Source of the DNA: Actinomycetota bacterium
Lineage (GTDB): Bacteria > Actinomycetota > CADDZG01 > JAHWKV01 > JAOPZY01
Length of the DNA: 48,788 nt
Direction: 5' to 3'
Assembly: GCA_025963875.1 (NCBI GenBank)
Contig: JAOPZY010000172.1
Coordinates: 1 to 48,788 of the forward strand
Each line of letters opens with the position of its first letter. The stretch's first letter is position 1. Both the position numbers and the translations under genes were made by a program. The notes beneath the pieces are model-generated. The model saw nothing but the letters and a program-made list of their open reading frames with translations. It had not been told where the DNA came from and searched no databases. This document shows positions 1-10,683 of the stretch, piece by piece.

Positions 1-26
1 CCCCGGCGGGGCGCTGGCGGACTCAC
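1..26 (-). CDS. Possible start of a VapC-like PIN toxin (partial)
   Basis: A GTG at 26-24 overlaps the stop codon of the antitoxin-like gene in a GTGA arrangement and opens a frame that reads off the window edge (Met-Ser-Pro-Pro-Ala-Pro-Arg-Arg-Gly). VapC toxins usually follow VapB in exactly this coupled way and often have a Pro/Arg-rich start before the first catalytic Asp. Only eight or nine codons are visible, so the toxin identity is inferred from position alone. Confidence 0.35.
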
Positions 27-292
27 GGAGCATCATCGTCGACCCCATACAGGGCCTCCCAATCCGTGTCGTCGCCGAGGGCCGAGAGATCCCCGACGGC
101 TGCCAGCTGTGCCTCGGCATCGGTAGGGGGAACCCGCTGATAGGCGGTGATGTCGGCTCGCAACCGTTCTGCCCAGATGAGCCGATCCAGCGCCAGGTCG
201 ATCACCTCGGAGGTGGAGCCTGCGCCGACCAGCGACCGGGCTTGGGACGCCTTCGTTCTATCGAGCGTAATCGTGACCTTATCTTTCGCCAT
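23..292 (-). CDS. VapB-like antitoxin
   Basis: This 89-residue acidic protein begins MAKDKVTITLDRTKASQAR. That is a beta strand plus helix typical of ribbon-helix-helix antitoxins, and a variable Asp/Glu-rich tail follows (DDTDWEALYG) of the kind that wraps a PIN toxin. In the VapB family the N-terminus binds operator DNA and the C-terminus neutralises the toxin. The ATG at 292 is chosen because the homologous core starts there; the frame stays open to 364 but that part runs into a palindrome. A TAGTAT -10 box lies 7 nt upstream of the ATG, so the mRNA may be leaderless. The toxin gene should follow off the left edge. Family assignment is by fold pattern, not by a close match. Confidence 0.6.
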   Translation of the reverse strand: MAKDKVTITLDRTKASQARSLVGAGSTSEVIDLALDRLIWAERLRADITAYQRVPPTDAEAQLAAVGDLSALGDDTDWEALYGVDDDAP

Positions 293-299
293 ACCGCAC

Positions 300-305
300 A
301 TACTA
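300..305 (-). promoter_or_regulatory. -10 box of the vapB-like gene
   Basis: TAGTAT on the minus strand fits the actinobacterial TAnnnT -10 pattern and ends 7 nt before the ATG at 292. No good -35 and no Shine-Dalgarno is visible, which suits a leaderless transcript. Confidence 0.4.
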
Positions 306-328
306 CCATCACGCCATACTTCCGACAC

Positions 329-379
329 AGAGGTTAGGTAAGAATGTGTTGTTATCGCTGACATTTTTACCTAACCTCT
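329..379. repeat. Long palindrome, AGGTT family (copy 1)
   Basis: The arms at 329-347 and 361-379 are complementary over 19 bp with one mismatch, around a 13-nt loop. The core arms AGGTTAGG and CCTAACCT span exactly 47 nt (331-377). The element lies 19 nt past the stop codon at 399 of the preceding minus-strand gene, so it could act as a 3' end or terminator structure, although no U-tract follows. Its left half matches the palindrome at 19292-19338 read on the other strand (AGGTTnnGTAAGAAT shared). Confidence 0.75.
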
Positions 380-398
380 CGGGGCGGCGGCCCCCACC

Positions 399-878
399 TC
401 AGTCGGGGTGGGCGGCCCGCCAGGCGGGCCAGGGCAGCGGGTCCTCGCCGGCGACCTGGCGGACGAACTCCTCCAGGAACCAGGTGCGGAATGACACGGC
501 CTCCGGGGGCGTCACGAGCGTCAGGAGGTGCCGGCCGGCCCGGCAGTACTCGTCGGCCTCGGCCAGCAGCGACCCCAGGCGGATGCATGCATCCGAGATC
601 TCGGCCGGCACCTTGTACACGAGATCGATCTCCGTCTCGGCAGAGGCCTCGGCGGCCGCCAGCTCGGCGTCAGTGCCGGCGGTGAAGCCGGAGAACCGGT
701 CCTTGAGCTCGTCGGCGACCTCGAGGAGCCGGCGTGGGACCCCGTGATTGTCCGCCTCGCTGAGCTGGATCAGCGCGAACTCCCGCATCATGCCGTCGCC
801 GTGCTCGCGGGCGCGCTGCAGGATCGGCACCGGGAGGGACAGGATGCGCACCTCGATCAGCTGCGGCGTGTCACTCAC
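399..878 (-). CDS. Conserved hypothetical protein linked to RsbW-like ATPase
   Basis: A 159-residue soluble, acidic, mostly helical protein that I do not recognise. It has no signal peptide or membrane segment. The N-terminus (LIEVRILSLPVPILQRAREH) precedes helices rich in Glu and Ala, and the C-terminus is Trp/Pro-rich. Its GTG start overlaps the stop of the upstream ATPase gene (GTGA), so translation is coupled and the product probably works with the ATPase and the SpoIIE phosphatase. In actinobacteria such small helical proteins are common beside HATPase_c_2 anti-sigma kinases, but a role as partner or antagonist is inference from position only. Confidence 0.6.
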   Translation of the reverse strand: MSDTPQLIEVRILSLPVPILQRAREHGDGMMREFALIQLSEADNHGVPRRLLEVADELKDRFSGFTAGTDAELAAAEASAETEIDLVYKVPAEISDACIRLGSLLAEADEYCRAGRHLLTLVTPPEAVSFRTWFLEEFVRQVAGEDPLPWPAWRAAHPD

Positions 879-1318
879 GACCGGCTAGACCGCCATTTCA
901 ACCTGGCCCGTTCGGCCTCGGCGGCGGCCGGCGTGTCGATCTCGAACCACACCGCCTTGCCCCCGGCCCCGTTGCCCTGGTCGCCCACCGCGCTCGTGCC
1001 CCATCGATCCGCCATGTGGTCCACGAGGTGCAGGCCCCGGCCGGTGGTCGACGTCGGCGAGTAGTAGCGCTGCGCGGGCATGCCGGCGCCGTCGTCGCGT
1101 ACCTCGACCCGAAGGAAGACCCCGAGCGTGACCACGAGGACGATGTCGCCCTCCCCGTAGAGGAACGCGTTGGTGACGAGCTCGCTGACCGCGAGGAGCG
1201 CACGGTCGCTCAGGTCGGCGTGATCCCAGGAATCCAGGGCCTTGGCGACGAAGCGGCGCGCCAGTGACGGGGCCTGGGGACCCGCGGGCAGCACCTCGGT
1301 TGCGTTGCGCAGTTCCAT
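875..1318 (-). CDS. RsbW-like ATP-binding protein (anti-sigma kinase type)
   Basis: A 147-residue single-domain GHKL ATPase of the HATPase_c_2 type. The N-box is SELVTNAFLYGEG, the G1 box is VRDDGAGMP, and a glycine-rich lid follows in TTGRGLHLVDHMADRWG. Family members such as RsbW and SpoIIAB bind a sigma factor and phosphorylate a Ser/Thr of an anti-anti-sigma protein; many actinobacterial homologues remain unstudied. The gene sits directly downstream of a PAS-SpoIIE phosphatase (12-nt gap), the enzyme that normally opposes it, and overlaps the next gene by 4 nt. No STAS-domain antagonist or cognate sigma factor is present here, so the target must be encoded elsewhere. Confidence 0.8.
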   Translation of the reverse strand: MELRNATEVLPAGPQAPSLARRFVAKALDSWDHADLSDRALLAVSELVTNAFLYGEGDIVLVVTLGVFLRVEVRDDGAGMPAQRYYSPTSTTGRGLHLVDHMADRWGTSAVGDQGNGAGGKAVWFEIDTPAAAEAERARLKWRSSRS

Positions 1319-1330
1319 GGTGGTCCGGAT

Positions 1331-3232
1331 CTAACTCTGGTCGGCGTCGAGCCGTCGCATCGCCACGACGGCCACGTCATCGGACGGCTGAAACTCGGCG
1401 GTCCGCCGAATAATCCCGGTAACCAGCTTATCCAGAGGACCGCCGGGCGGGAGGCGCGAAAGGCAAGCGCCTAGCTCTTCCATCGCCTCGTCTACCGCAA
1501 GCTGCGGGCCGAGCAGCCCGTCGGTGTAGAACAGCATCACGCCGCCGGGGGGCAGCGACGACTGCGACTCGGGACGGGAGGCGGGCCCGGCGCCGAGCGG
1601 GGGCCCCGGGTCCACCTCCATGGCCCGCACCATCGAGCCGTCTCTCAACAGCGGCGGCGGGTGACCGGCGCTTGCAAGCGTCACCGCCCCGGTGGCCGGG
1701 CACACCGATGCCACGGCGACGGTCACCATCCGCTCCACGTCCAGGTCGAGGAGGAAGTTCTCGGCCACCGAGAGCACGGCGGAGGGGCGCTCACCCCGGC
1801 TGGCCTCCGCCCTGATGACACTGCTGACCCGGGCCATCACCGCGGCTGCACCGGCGTCGTGGCCCTCGACGTCGCCGACCACAACGACGACGGCCCCCGT
1901 ACCCGGTACGACCACGACGTCGTACCAGTCCCCGCCGACCTCGGCGGTCTCATTGGCGGGCTGGTACGCCACCGCGAAGGCGAACCCCTCGACATCGGGC
2001 GGATCGCCGGGGAGCAGGCCGCGCTGCAGTTCCTCGGCGATGGCCCGGACGGCCTCGGCCCGGGCGGCGGCCTCGCGCTGGATCTCCCGGTCGGTCACGT
2101 CGCTCCACACCACGAGCAGCTCGTCGTCGGCCAGGCGGCTTGCCACCACGTCGTAGCGGCGCACCTCGCCCTCCTCCGAGTACGGCAACGCCGTCAGGTG
2201 CAGTGGGCGGCCCGTGCGGAGGACGTCCAGATAGTCGTCGAGGAAGCCCGTCCCCCGCAGCGGCGGGTAGAGCTCGAGGATGGTCCGGCCCACAAGGTCA
2301 CGGGGGCCGCGCCCAGCGAAATCCGAGGCCCCCGTCGTGGCGTAGGTGATCCGGAAGTCGACGATGTCGCCCCCCTCCGACCGGACCGCCTGCTGGATGG
2401 TCACGGAGTCGAGCACCGCCTCCAGGACCGCCTCGAAACGCTCCTCGCTCCTCTTGATCTCCGTCACGTCGAGGGCGGCGCCCGTGATCCCGACGATGGA
2501 TCCCGTGTCGTCCCGGTCCGCCTGCAGCGTCATGTCGAAATACCGGGTCCCACCCTCGGAGGGCACCTTGAACACCAGGCGGGTGCCGAGCCCGGTCTCG
2601 AGCACGCGTCGCTTGGCGGGAAGGACTGCCTGGGCGGCATCGGGCGGGAGGACCTCCTCATCGGTGCGACCGACGAGGAGCTCGGGCGAGGCGTTGATCA
2701 CCGTCTTGTTGGCCCAGGTGAAGCGAAGCTGACGGTCCTGCGTGAACACGAAGACGGGAGCTGCGGCCAGGGCGACGGCGCAGCGCTGCTCCGCCTGGCG
2801 CCAGGCCCGCTCGGTTTCACGGACCCCGCTGACCTCCCGGGCAATGATCATCCCGCCGACCACGCTTCCCTCCGGCGTCACAAGAGGCGTCATCGTGCAG
2901 GACCACACGGATCCGGGGTCATGGACACCCCCGCGCTCGAACTGCCGTACCTCACCGGAGAGGACCCACCGCATCTCTGCCTCGACGACGCTCGCCTCCG
3001 CCGGCGGCAGGACATCGCCGGGACGGCGGCCGACGATGTCCTGGCGCCTCCAGCCGAAGCGGGTGATCCCGGCGCCGGCTACCACCTGATAGCGCAGGTC
3101 CTTGCCGAAGACCATCAGCGCGGTGTCGGGAAGGGCATCGGCGAACGCCCGGTAGACGTCCTCCTCCGTTGCCGTCGGCGCGGAATCGGCCCGAACAACC
3201 GTCACCGATACCTGGTCCCTGTCGTTCGGCAC
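1331..3232 (-). CDS. PAS-domain sensor SpoIIE-family (PP2C) phosphatase
   Basis: A 633-residue soluble protein. Three PAS-like sensor domains occupy roughly residues 20-140, 145-265 and 270-385, the second with GITGAALDVTEIKR at its end. A SpoIIE/PP2C serine phosphatase domain follows at about 405-625. Metal-site motifs are GGDWYD and VGDVEGHD, and FYTDGLL lies near the end. Such proteins dephosphorylate an anti-anti-sigma factor in response to a ligand or redox/light signal bound by PAS, releasing a sigma factor. It is the first gene of a three-gene unit with an RsbW-like kinase. The start is GTG at 3232, with only a weak AGG upstream. Confidence 0.85.
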   Translation of the reverse strand: MPNDRDQVSVTVVRADSAPTATEEDVYRAFADALPDTALMVFGKDLRYQVVAGAGITRFGWRRQDIVGRRPGDVLPPAEASVVEAEMRWVLSGEVRQFERGGVHDPGSVWSCTMTPLVTPEGSVVGGMIIAREVSGVRETERAWRQAEQRCAVALAAAPVFVFTQDRQLRFTWANKTVINASPELLVGRTDEEVLPPDAAQAVLPAKRRVLETGLGTRLVFKVPSEGGTRYFDMTLQADRDDTGSIVGITGAALDVTEIKRSEERFEAVLEAVLDSVTIQQAVRSEGGDIVDFRITYATTGASDFAGRGPRDLVGRTILELYPPLRGTGFLDDYLDVLRTGRPLHLTALPYSEEGEVRRYDVVASRLADDELLVVWSDVTDREIQREAAARAEAVRAIAEELQRGLLPGDPPDVEGFAFAVAYQPANETAEVGGDWYDVVVVPGTGAVVVVVGDVEGHDAGAAAVMARVSSVIRAEASRGERPSAVLSVAENFLLDLDVERMVTVAVASVCPATGAVTLASAGHPPPLLRDGSMVRAMEVDPGPPLGAGPASRPESQSSLPPGGVMLFYTDGLLGPQLAVDEAMEELGACLSRLPPGGPLDKLVTGIIRRTAEFQPSDDVAVVAMRRLDADQS

Positions 3233-3273
3233 GCCTGATCATCGCGCCGGAAGTGCGCTTCCGCTTCCCCAGC

Positions 3274-4145
3274 TCAGATCTCTCGGCGGCGGAAGCTCCA
3301 GGAGGCCGCCGAGAAGACGGCGACCGCCCAGACACCGACCCACAGTAGGTAGGCGACCGGCGGCCCGCTCGGGGCGAAGAACGGGTTGGCGGCCGCCTGG
3401 GTGCGCCCCGAGCCGAGGATGCCGGCGATCCATGCGGCCGGCTCGAGCGAGTAGACGGCCCCACGCCAGAGGCCGTCGGAAGGCATGATCATGCGCGTGA
3501 GGGTCCCCACGGTGGCGACCCCGTGGTTGTTCAGCGCGGCCCCGAGCGCAACGGCGATGCCGCCCATCCAGGCGAGCATGAAACCGCCGAGCGCCACGAC
3601 CCCGCCGGTGACGGACGACATGCGGGTGCTGAGCAGGGTCGTGAGGGTGAGGGTCACCAGCGCCTCCCCGGTGAGGAACGCCATGAACCCGAGGGGATGC
3701 GGCGGCCGGTAGCCGGTGACGAGGTCGACGACGAGGAACTCGAGGCTCGAGGCGACCACCACGTAGCCGGCGGTGAGCACCGCCAGGCCGAGCCACTTGC
3801 CGGCGAGGAACTGCACCCGGCGGATCGGCCGGGTGAGCACCGCGGCGGCCACGCCGGACTCCAGCTCCCCGGCGATCGAGGGAGCCGCCATGAACACCGT
3901 GCTGAGCGCGAGCACGAAGCTGAAGGCGAACATCGCCACGATCAGGAGCTGGGAGGTGACGGTCTTGAGCTCGGCGACGTCCAGGCGAGGAGCCCCCCGG
4001 TCGAGCTGGTGGGCGAGGACGGTGAGCCGCCAGAACCCGAACCCGGTGAGGGCGATCCCCACCACGGTGATGAGGGCAAGGGCCACGACGAGCTTCTTCC
4101 GGGACGCCTCCCGGACCGTGGCCCCGGCGATCGTCAGCGTGGCAC

Positions 4146-4149
<4 letters not shown>
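3274..4149 (-). CDS. ABC-2 type exporter permease
   Basis: A 291-residue integral membrane protein with about six hydrophobic segments. One is near residues 22-42 ([20 protein letters not shown]), and others follow the conserved stretch [18 protein letters not shown], which is typical of ABC-2/NatB-like permeases. Its GTG start overlaps the stop of the ATPase gene (GTGA at 4146-4149), so the two form one transporter. Substrate is unknown; homologues export drugs, lipids or ions. The pair follows an ECF sigma/anti-sigma unit and may belong to that regulon. Confidence 0.85.
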
Positions 4150-5055
<906 letters not shown>

Positions 5056-5057
<2 letters not shown>

Positions 5058-5092
5058 GGTATCCCGCAGCCTATCCGGCTGCGGGATACCTT
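5056..5092. terminator. Perfect 16-bp hairpin between sensor gene and ABC ATPase
   Basis: The arms 5056-5071 and 5077-5092 are perfectly complementary around a 5-nt loop. Each strand ends ...GGGATACCTT after the stem, with only two T residues, so it is not a classical U-tailed terminator. It begins 12 nt past the stop of the anti-sigma-like gene. It may terminate or attenuate read-through into the ABC genes, or mask the TTG start at 5057. Confidence 0.7.
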
Positions 5093-5104
5093 CGATCGCT
5101 ACGC

Positions 5105-6292
5105 TCAGTGCATCGACCTCGCGATGGCGACGACCTGGCGGTCGGTCAGGGAACCGGCCACCCCGTACACCAGGCCATGGCTCTGCCACACGACGCCGCT
5201 GGCGATGCCGGTTGTGTCGCCGATGACCAGGCCCGGCGCCCCGTTGATGTCGGCGGCGTGCGCCGAGGCCAGGGACTTCGGAATCGGGATCGGCAGGGTG
5301 GACGACAGGTCCCCGAGGGCCCTGACCTGGCTCGCCAGCGAGGCCGGGACTCCCGGCATCGACAGCAGGGCGTCCTCGTACTGGGCGACCGAGGGGCCGT
5401 CGGAGTAGAGCACCGGCGCCTTCATCTGCACGATGACGAGCTGCGGGATGCCGCCCAGCCCTCCCAGGAGCCCGTGGTGGGCGTTATCGGCGGCGGTGCC
5501 GCTGGCGCCCGACTTCGGAACCGAGAAGGGCCCGAGGCTGCTCTGCGACCCGACGGTCTCGATCACCACCGGCCCACCATTGAGCGTCAGGCTGCTCCCG
5601 TCGAGGGTGGCCGGGAGCGCCGGGAGCGGCTTGCCGAACTTGTCGGCGCTGGCAGAGGCGGCAGCCTTGCTGAAGGTGAAGGATGCCGATCCCGCCGACA
5701 GGACGTGGAACGCCGGGTCGCCCTTGATCTCCGAGGGCAGCTTGCCGGGCGTCAGGAGGTGCAGGCCGCTGCTCTGGGCGGCGCCTGCCAGGCTGGAGGC
5801 CATATCCCCCTGAGGCGACTGCAGCACCCGCACCGAGCCGTAGCCGGAGAGATCCGGCAGGGTGCCCAGGCTCGTGATGTCGATCGGGACGGCGACGAAG
5901 CTCTCGGGCTGAAAGATCTTGATGATGTCGCTCGCGACGCCCGTGGCCACGAGGGCTCCCATGGAAGCGACGACGACGGTGAGGATGGCCCCCGCCCGGA
6001 GCGTGCGCCGCCCTGCGAGCTGCACCCCGGTGCGGAGCAGGTCGGCAAGGGTGGGCTTGGGCGGGACGACGCCGGTCTCGGCGCTGCGGAGCCGCCGCAG
6101 GGCGGGAACGGGGTCCACTGCCTCGTTGGCTCCCGTGAGAGCCGCCGCGGCCACGGCGGCATCGGCCGCCATCGCCTCGCTGTGGCGCCGGCAGCTGGCA
6201 CAGGATGCTGCGTGGGTGCGGTCCGGCTCGGGCACGGCCCCGGGCTCGTCCAGGATCTGGCGGAGCACCGACTGGCTCGGATGACGCTTCAT
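5105..6292 (-). CDS. Anti-sigma-factor-like membrane sensor
   Basis: A 395-residue protein. The N-terminal 80 residues are cytoplasmic-like and contain H-x3-C-x2-C (THAASCASC), the zinc-binding anti-sigma (ZAS) signature. A single membrane helix lies at about residues 105-125 (ILTVVVASMGALVATGVAS), followed by a large Ser/Gly/Pro-rich extracytoplasmic domain of about 270 residues that I do not recognise. The ATG at 6292 overlaps the sigma-factor stop (ATGA), the usual ECF sigma/anti-sigma arrangement. Family knowledge suggests it holds the ECF factor inactive until an envelope signal arrives. The outer domain is unusually long for a plain anti-sigma factor and may itself sense a ligand. Confidence 0.75.
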   Translation of the reverse strand: MKRHPSQSVLRQILDEPGAVPEPDRTHAASCASCRRHSEAMAADAAVAAAALTGANEAVDPVPALRRLRSAETGVVPPKPTLADLLRTGVQLAGRRTLRAGAILTVVVASMGALVATGVASDIIKIFQPESFVAVPIDITSLGTLPDLSGYGSVRVLQSPQGDMASSLAGAAQSSGLHLLTPGKLPSEIKGDPAFHVLSAGSASFTFSKAAASASADKFGKPLPALPATLDGSSLTLNGGPVVIETVGSQSSLGPFSVPKSGASGTAADNAHHGLLGGLGGIPQLVIVQMKAPVLYSDGPSVAQYEDALLSMPGVPASLASQVRALGDLSSTLPIPIPKSLASAHAADINGAPGLVIGDTTGIASGVVWQSHGLVYGVAGSLTDRQVVAIARSMH

Positions 6293-6828
6293 AGTTGCAC
6301 CTCCCGCTTGAGACGGGCCTCTGCCCGCCGGAGCACCGTCCCCACCTGTCCGACACCGATCCCCATGGCCTCCCCGACCTCCGCATACGACAGCCCGCTG
6401 TAGCGCAGCGCCAGCACCCCGGCCGCCCGGGCCGGCAGCTTGCGCATGGCGGAGCGGACGGCGTCCCGGTCGTAGTTGCGCTCGGCGATGCGCTGCGGAT
6501 CCGCCGACCACCCGTCCTCGCCGCCGGAGGCGGCATCCAGCTCCTCTCGCCGCTCCCGGCGCCGGCGTCCCCGGACCCGGTTCAGTGCGGTGTGCCAGGC
6601 CGCCCGGTGCAGCCAGGCCGCCGCGTAGGGGGCGGTCGGCGAATGGCGCCGGTGGAAGTCGAGGAAGACCTCCTGCGCCACGTCCTCCGCCTCGGCCCGG
6701 TCGACCAGCACCCGGTTGGCGACGCCGACGACCTTCGGGTACTCGGCGACGAAGAGCGCCTCGAAGGCCTGCACCATGCCTCGTTGGCCTGCCAGATCAC
6801 CCGCCGGAAGACTCACCGTCACGTCCAT
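6289..6828 (-). CDS. ECF-type RNA polymerase sigma factor
   Basis: About 179 residues with region 2 (EAEDVAQEVFLDFHRR) and region 4 helix-turn-helix (LSYAEVGEAMGIGVGQVGTV) separated by a short linker, as in group 4 (ECF) sigma factors. It should direct transcription of its own operon and an envelope-stress regulon, perhaps including the ABC exporter downstream. Possible in-frame starts are GTG 6843, ATG 6828 and GTG 6822. A TAGGCT box at 6830-6835 placed 7 nt before GTG 6822 would make that form leaderless. ATG 6828 is shown as a compromise. Confidence 0.88.
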   Translation of the reverse strand: MDVTVSLPAGDLAGQRGMVQAFEALFVAEYPKVVGVANRVLVDRAEAEDVAQEVFLDFHRRHSPTAPYAAAWLHRAAWHTALNRVRGRRRRERREELDAASGGEDGWSADPQRIAERNYDRDAVRSAMRKLPARAAGVLALRYSGLSYAEVGEAMGIGVGQVGTVLRRAEARLKREVQL

Positions 6829-6874
6829 CAGCCTATGAAGCACCGCACCCGCTCCGTTTGTGACGGGGGGACGC

Positions 6875-8875
<2,001 letters not shown>

Positions 8876-9610
8876 CTACGCCCTCCCGGGCGCGCGGACG
8901 ATCTGCATGTCGCCCCAGACGCCGATCTGCGACTCGGCGAGGATGATCACCCCGCGCAGGCCGTACGGTTCGAGGCGCAGCGTTGCGGCCAGCGCCCGCT
9001 CGACGTGGTTGGCGTGCAGCATCGCCATGCCGATGGCGCTTGCCGCGGCGTCCGCGACCGCCCCGTGGTCGGCCAGCACGGCCACCACCCGCGCATGACC
9101 GATGCCGGGGTTGCTGCGGGTGCGGCCCGTCGAGGCGTAGAAGGCGAAGGGGCGGCCCGGCTCGATCCGCACGCCGACGCCGGGCCGGCCCGAGCCCATC
9201 GGCGGCTCGACGACGAAGGTCTGCGCCCTGCGGTGCATGGTGAACGTGTCGCCCTCCGTGGAGACGATGACCTCCCGGGCGTGCTGGCTCAGGTCCCGGG
9301 CGACCGCCTCCGCCATGGCACCGGGCAGCGTCAGCATGGGGCCCACGCCCGCCGCGTCCGAGGCGTCGCCCATTGCCCGCACGAGCGGCGGGGCGCCGGG
9401 GCCCACCGGCTGGGGGACGAACGAGGTCATGAACGACGAGTGGCCGGCGACGTACGCCTCCAGCTGCTCCCAGTGCTTCAGGGCGACGATGCGCGCCTGG
9501 TCACGAACGTTCTCCACGGCGCCGATGCGCAGTTCCAGCGTGCCCACGTGGAGATCGAAGAACGCCAGGTTGTCGGACCGGAGCCGGTCGAGGATCCCCC
9601 GCTTGGGCAC
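8876..9610 (-). CDS. UPF0280 family protein (ApbE-like fold)
   Basis: A 244-residue soluble protein resembling the UPF0280 family, which structural databases group with the ApbE-like (FMN transferase) superfamily. Recognisable parts are the Gly/Ala-rich stretch VLADHGAVADAAASAIGMAM near residue 190 and HSSFMTSFVPQPVG near residue 60. Its reaction is unknown. The GTG at 9610 is chosen because it falls 8 nt after the mnmA stop with a weak purine-rich RBS, and homology begins with RGILDRL. It lies between mnmA and ligA and is probably cotranscribed with both. Whether it acts in cofactor transfer is speculation from the fold. Confidence 0.7.
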   Translation of the reverse strand: MPKRGILDRLRSDNLAFFDLHVGTLELRIGAVENVRDQARIVALKHWEQLEAYVAGHSSFMTSFVPQPVGPGAPPLVRAMGDASDAAGVGPMLTLPGAMAEAVARDLSQHAREVIVSTEGDTFTMHRRAQTFVVEPPMGSGRPGVGVRIEPGRPFAFYASTGRTRSNPGIGHARVVAVLADHGAVADAAASAIGMAMLHANHVERALAATLRLEPYGLRGVIILAESQIGVWGDMQIVRAPGRA

Positions 9611-9618
9611 GTCCGGCC

Positions 9619-10683
9619 CTACCGGACCCGGTCGATCGTGCCGCCGCCCAGGACCTCCTCGCCGCGGTAGAAGACGGCTGCCTGGCCAGGCGCCGCAGGA
9701 GGCTGGGGCTCGTCGAAGCTGAAGAGCCACGACGCGGCTCGCCGCTCCAGCCTGCCCGTAGCCTCCGGCCCCCGGTACCGGGTCATCACCGCCGCGCGAA
9801 GGACTTCCGGGCTGTCGGCCCCCACAAACGAGACGCCGGAAAGGTCCAGCTCGGTGATGCGCTGTTCCTCGGCCGGGGCGACCACCACCGCATTGTCGGC
9901 CGGGCGGACCTCCCGGACGTAGAGGGGCAGGCCCACGCCCACGCCGAGGCCCCGGCGCTGGCCGACCGTGTAGTGGGCGAAGCCGCGATGGGTGCCGATG
10001 CGGCTGCCGTCGGCGGTGAGGACGGGCCCGGGGCGGGAACCCTCCGGCACCGCCTGCTCGAGGAACGGGTGCAGCTTGCCGCCGGGCACGAAGCAGATCT
10101 CCTGGCTCTCGGGTTTGTGGGCGGTCCGCAGCCCGAGCGAGGCCGCGATGTCGCGGATCTCCGGCTTGGAGTACTCACCGACGGGGAAGTGGGTCCAGGA
10201 GAGCTCGGCCTGGTCCAGCATGTAGAGCACGTAGCTCTGGTCCTTGGCGCCGTCGCGTGCCCGCAGCAGCCTGCGGTGCCCCGCGACGCCGTCCACCCGG
10301 GCGTAGTGCCCGGTGGCGAGCGCCTCGGCCCCGACGGCCCGGGCTCTGCCGGCGAGGGCCGAGAACTTGATGGCCCGGTTGCAGGTCACGCACGGGTTGG
10401 GCGTGCGACCCTGGGCGTAGGCGCCGACGAAGTCGTCGACGACGGTGCGGGCAAACTCCTCTGCGAAGTTGAAGACGTAGAAGGGGATGTCGAGGACCTG
10501 TGCGACCCGGCGGGCATCCTCGGCGGCGTCGAGCGAGCAGCAGCCACTCTCGTTGTTGGCGGCCGGTCCGGACCACAGCTTCAGCATGATCCCGGTCACG
10601 TCCCAGCCGGCGTCCTTCATGAGCGCGGCGGCAACCGACGAGTCCACGCCGCCCGACATGGCCACGACCGCCTTCCGGCTCAT
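9619..10683 (-). CDS. mnmA: tRNA-specific 2-thiouridylase MnmA
   Basis: A 354-residue enzyme that makes 2-thiouridine at wobble position U34 of Lys/Glu/Gln tRNAs, using ATP and persulfide sulfur. The PP-loop is SGGVDSS at residues 10-16. The first catalytic Cys is in NPCVTCN (Cys98, with Cys101 nearby), and the second is in SQEICFVPGGK near residue 190. The C-terminal beta barrel carries the tRNA-binding region. The ATG at 10683 overlaps the stop of the cysteine desulfurase gene (ATGA), which fits the sulfur relay from desulfurase to MnmA. This start matches the normal N-terminus; the frame upstream is a shadow. Confidence 0.96.
   Translation of the reverse strand: MSRKAVVAMSGGVDSSVAAALMKDAGWDVTGIMLKLWSGPAANNESGCCSLDAAEDARRVAQVLDIPFYVFNFAEEFARTVVDDFVGAYAQGRTPNPCVTCNRAIKFSALAGRARAVGAEALATGHYARVDGVAGHRRLLRARDGAKDQSYVLYMLDQAELSWTHFPVGEYSKPEIRDIAASLGLRTAHKPESQEICFVPGGKLHPFLEQAVPEGSRPGPVLTADGSRIGTHRGFAHYTVGQRRGLGVGVGLPLYVREVRPADNAVVVAPAEEQRITELDLSGVSFVGADSPEVLRAAVMTRYRGPEATGRLERRAASWLFSFDEPQPPAAPGQAAVFYRGEEVLGGGTIDRVR

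Noticed and set aside
331-377. GTTAGGT...ACCTAAC arms look like integron attC core sites (GTTRRRY / RYYYAAC).
   Set aside because: The two motifs are in the inside-out order, the sister palindromes break the consensus (GTTTGGT, GTTTCGT), and no integrase or cassette array is present.
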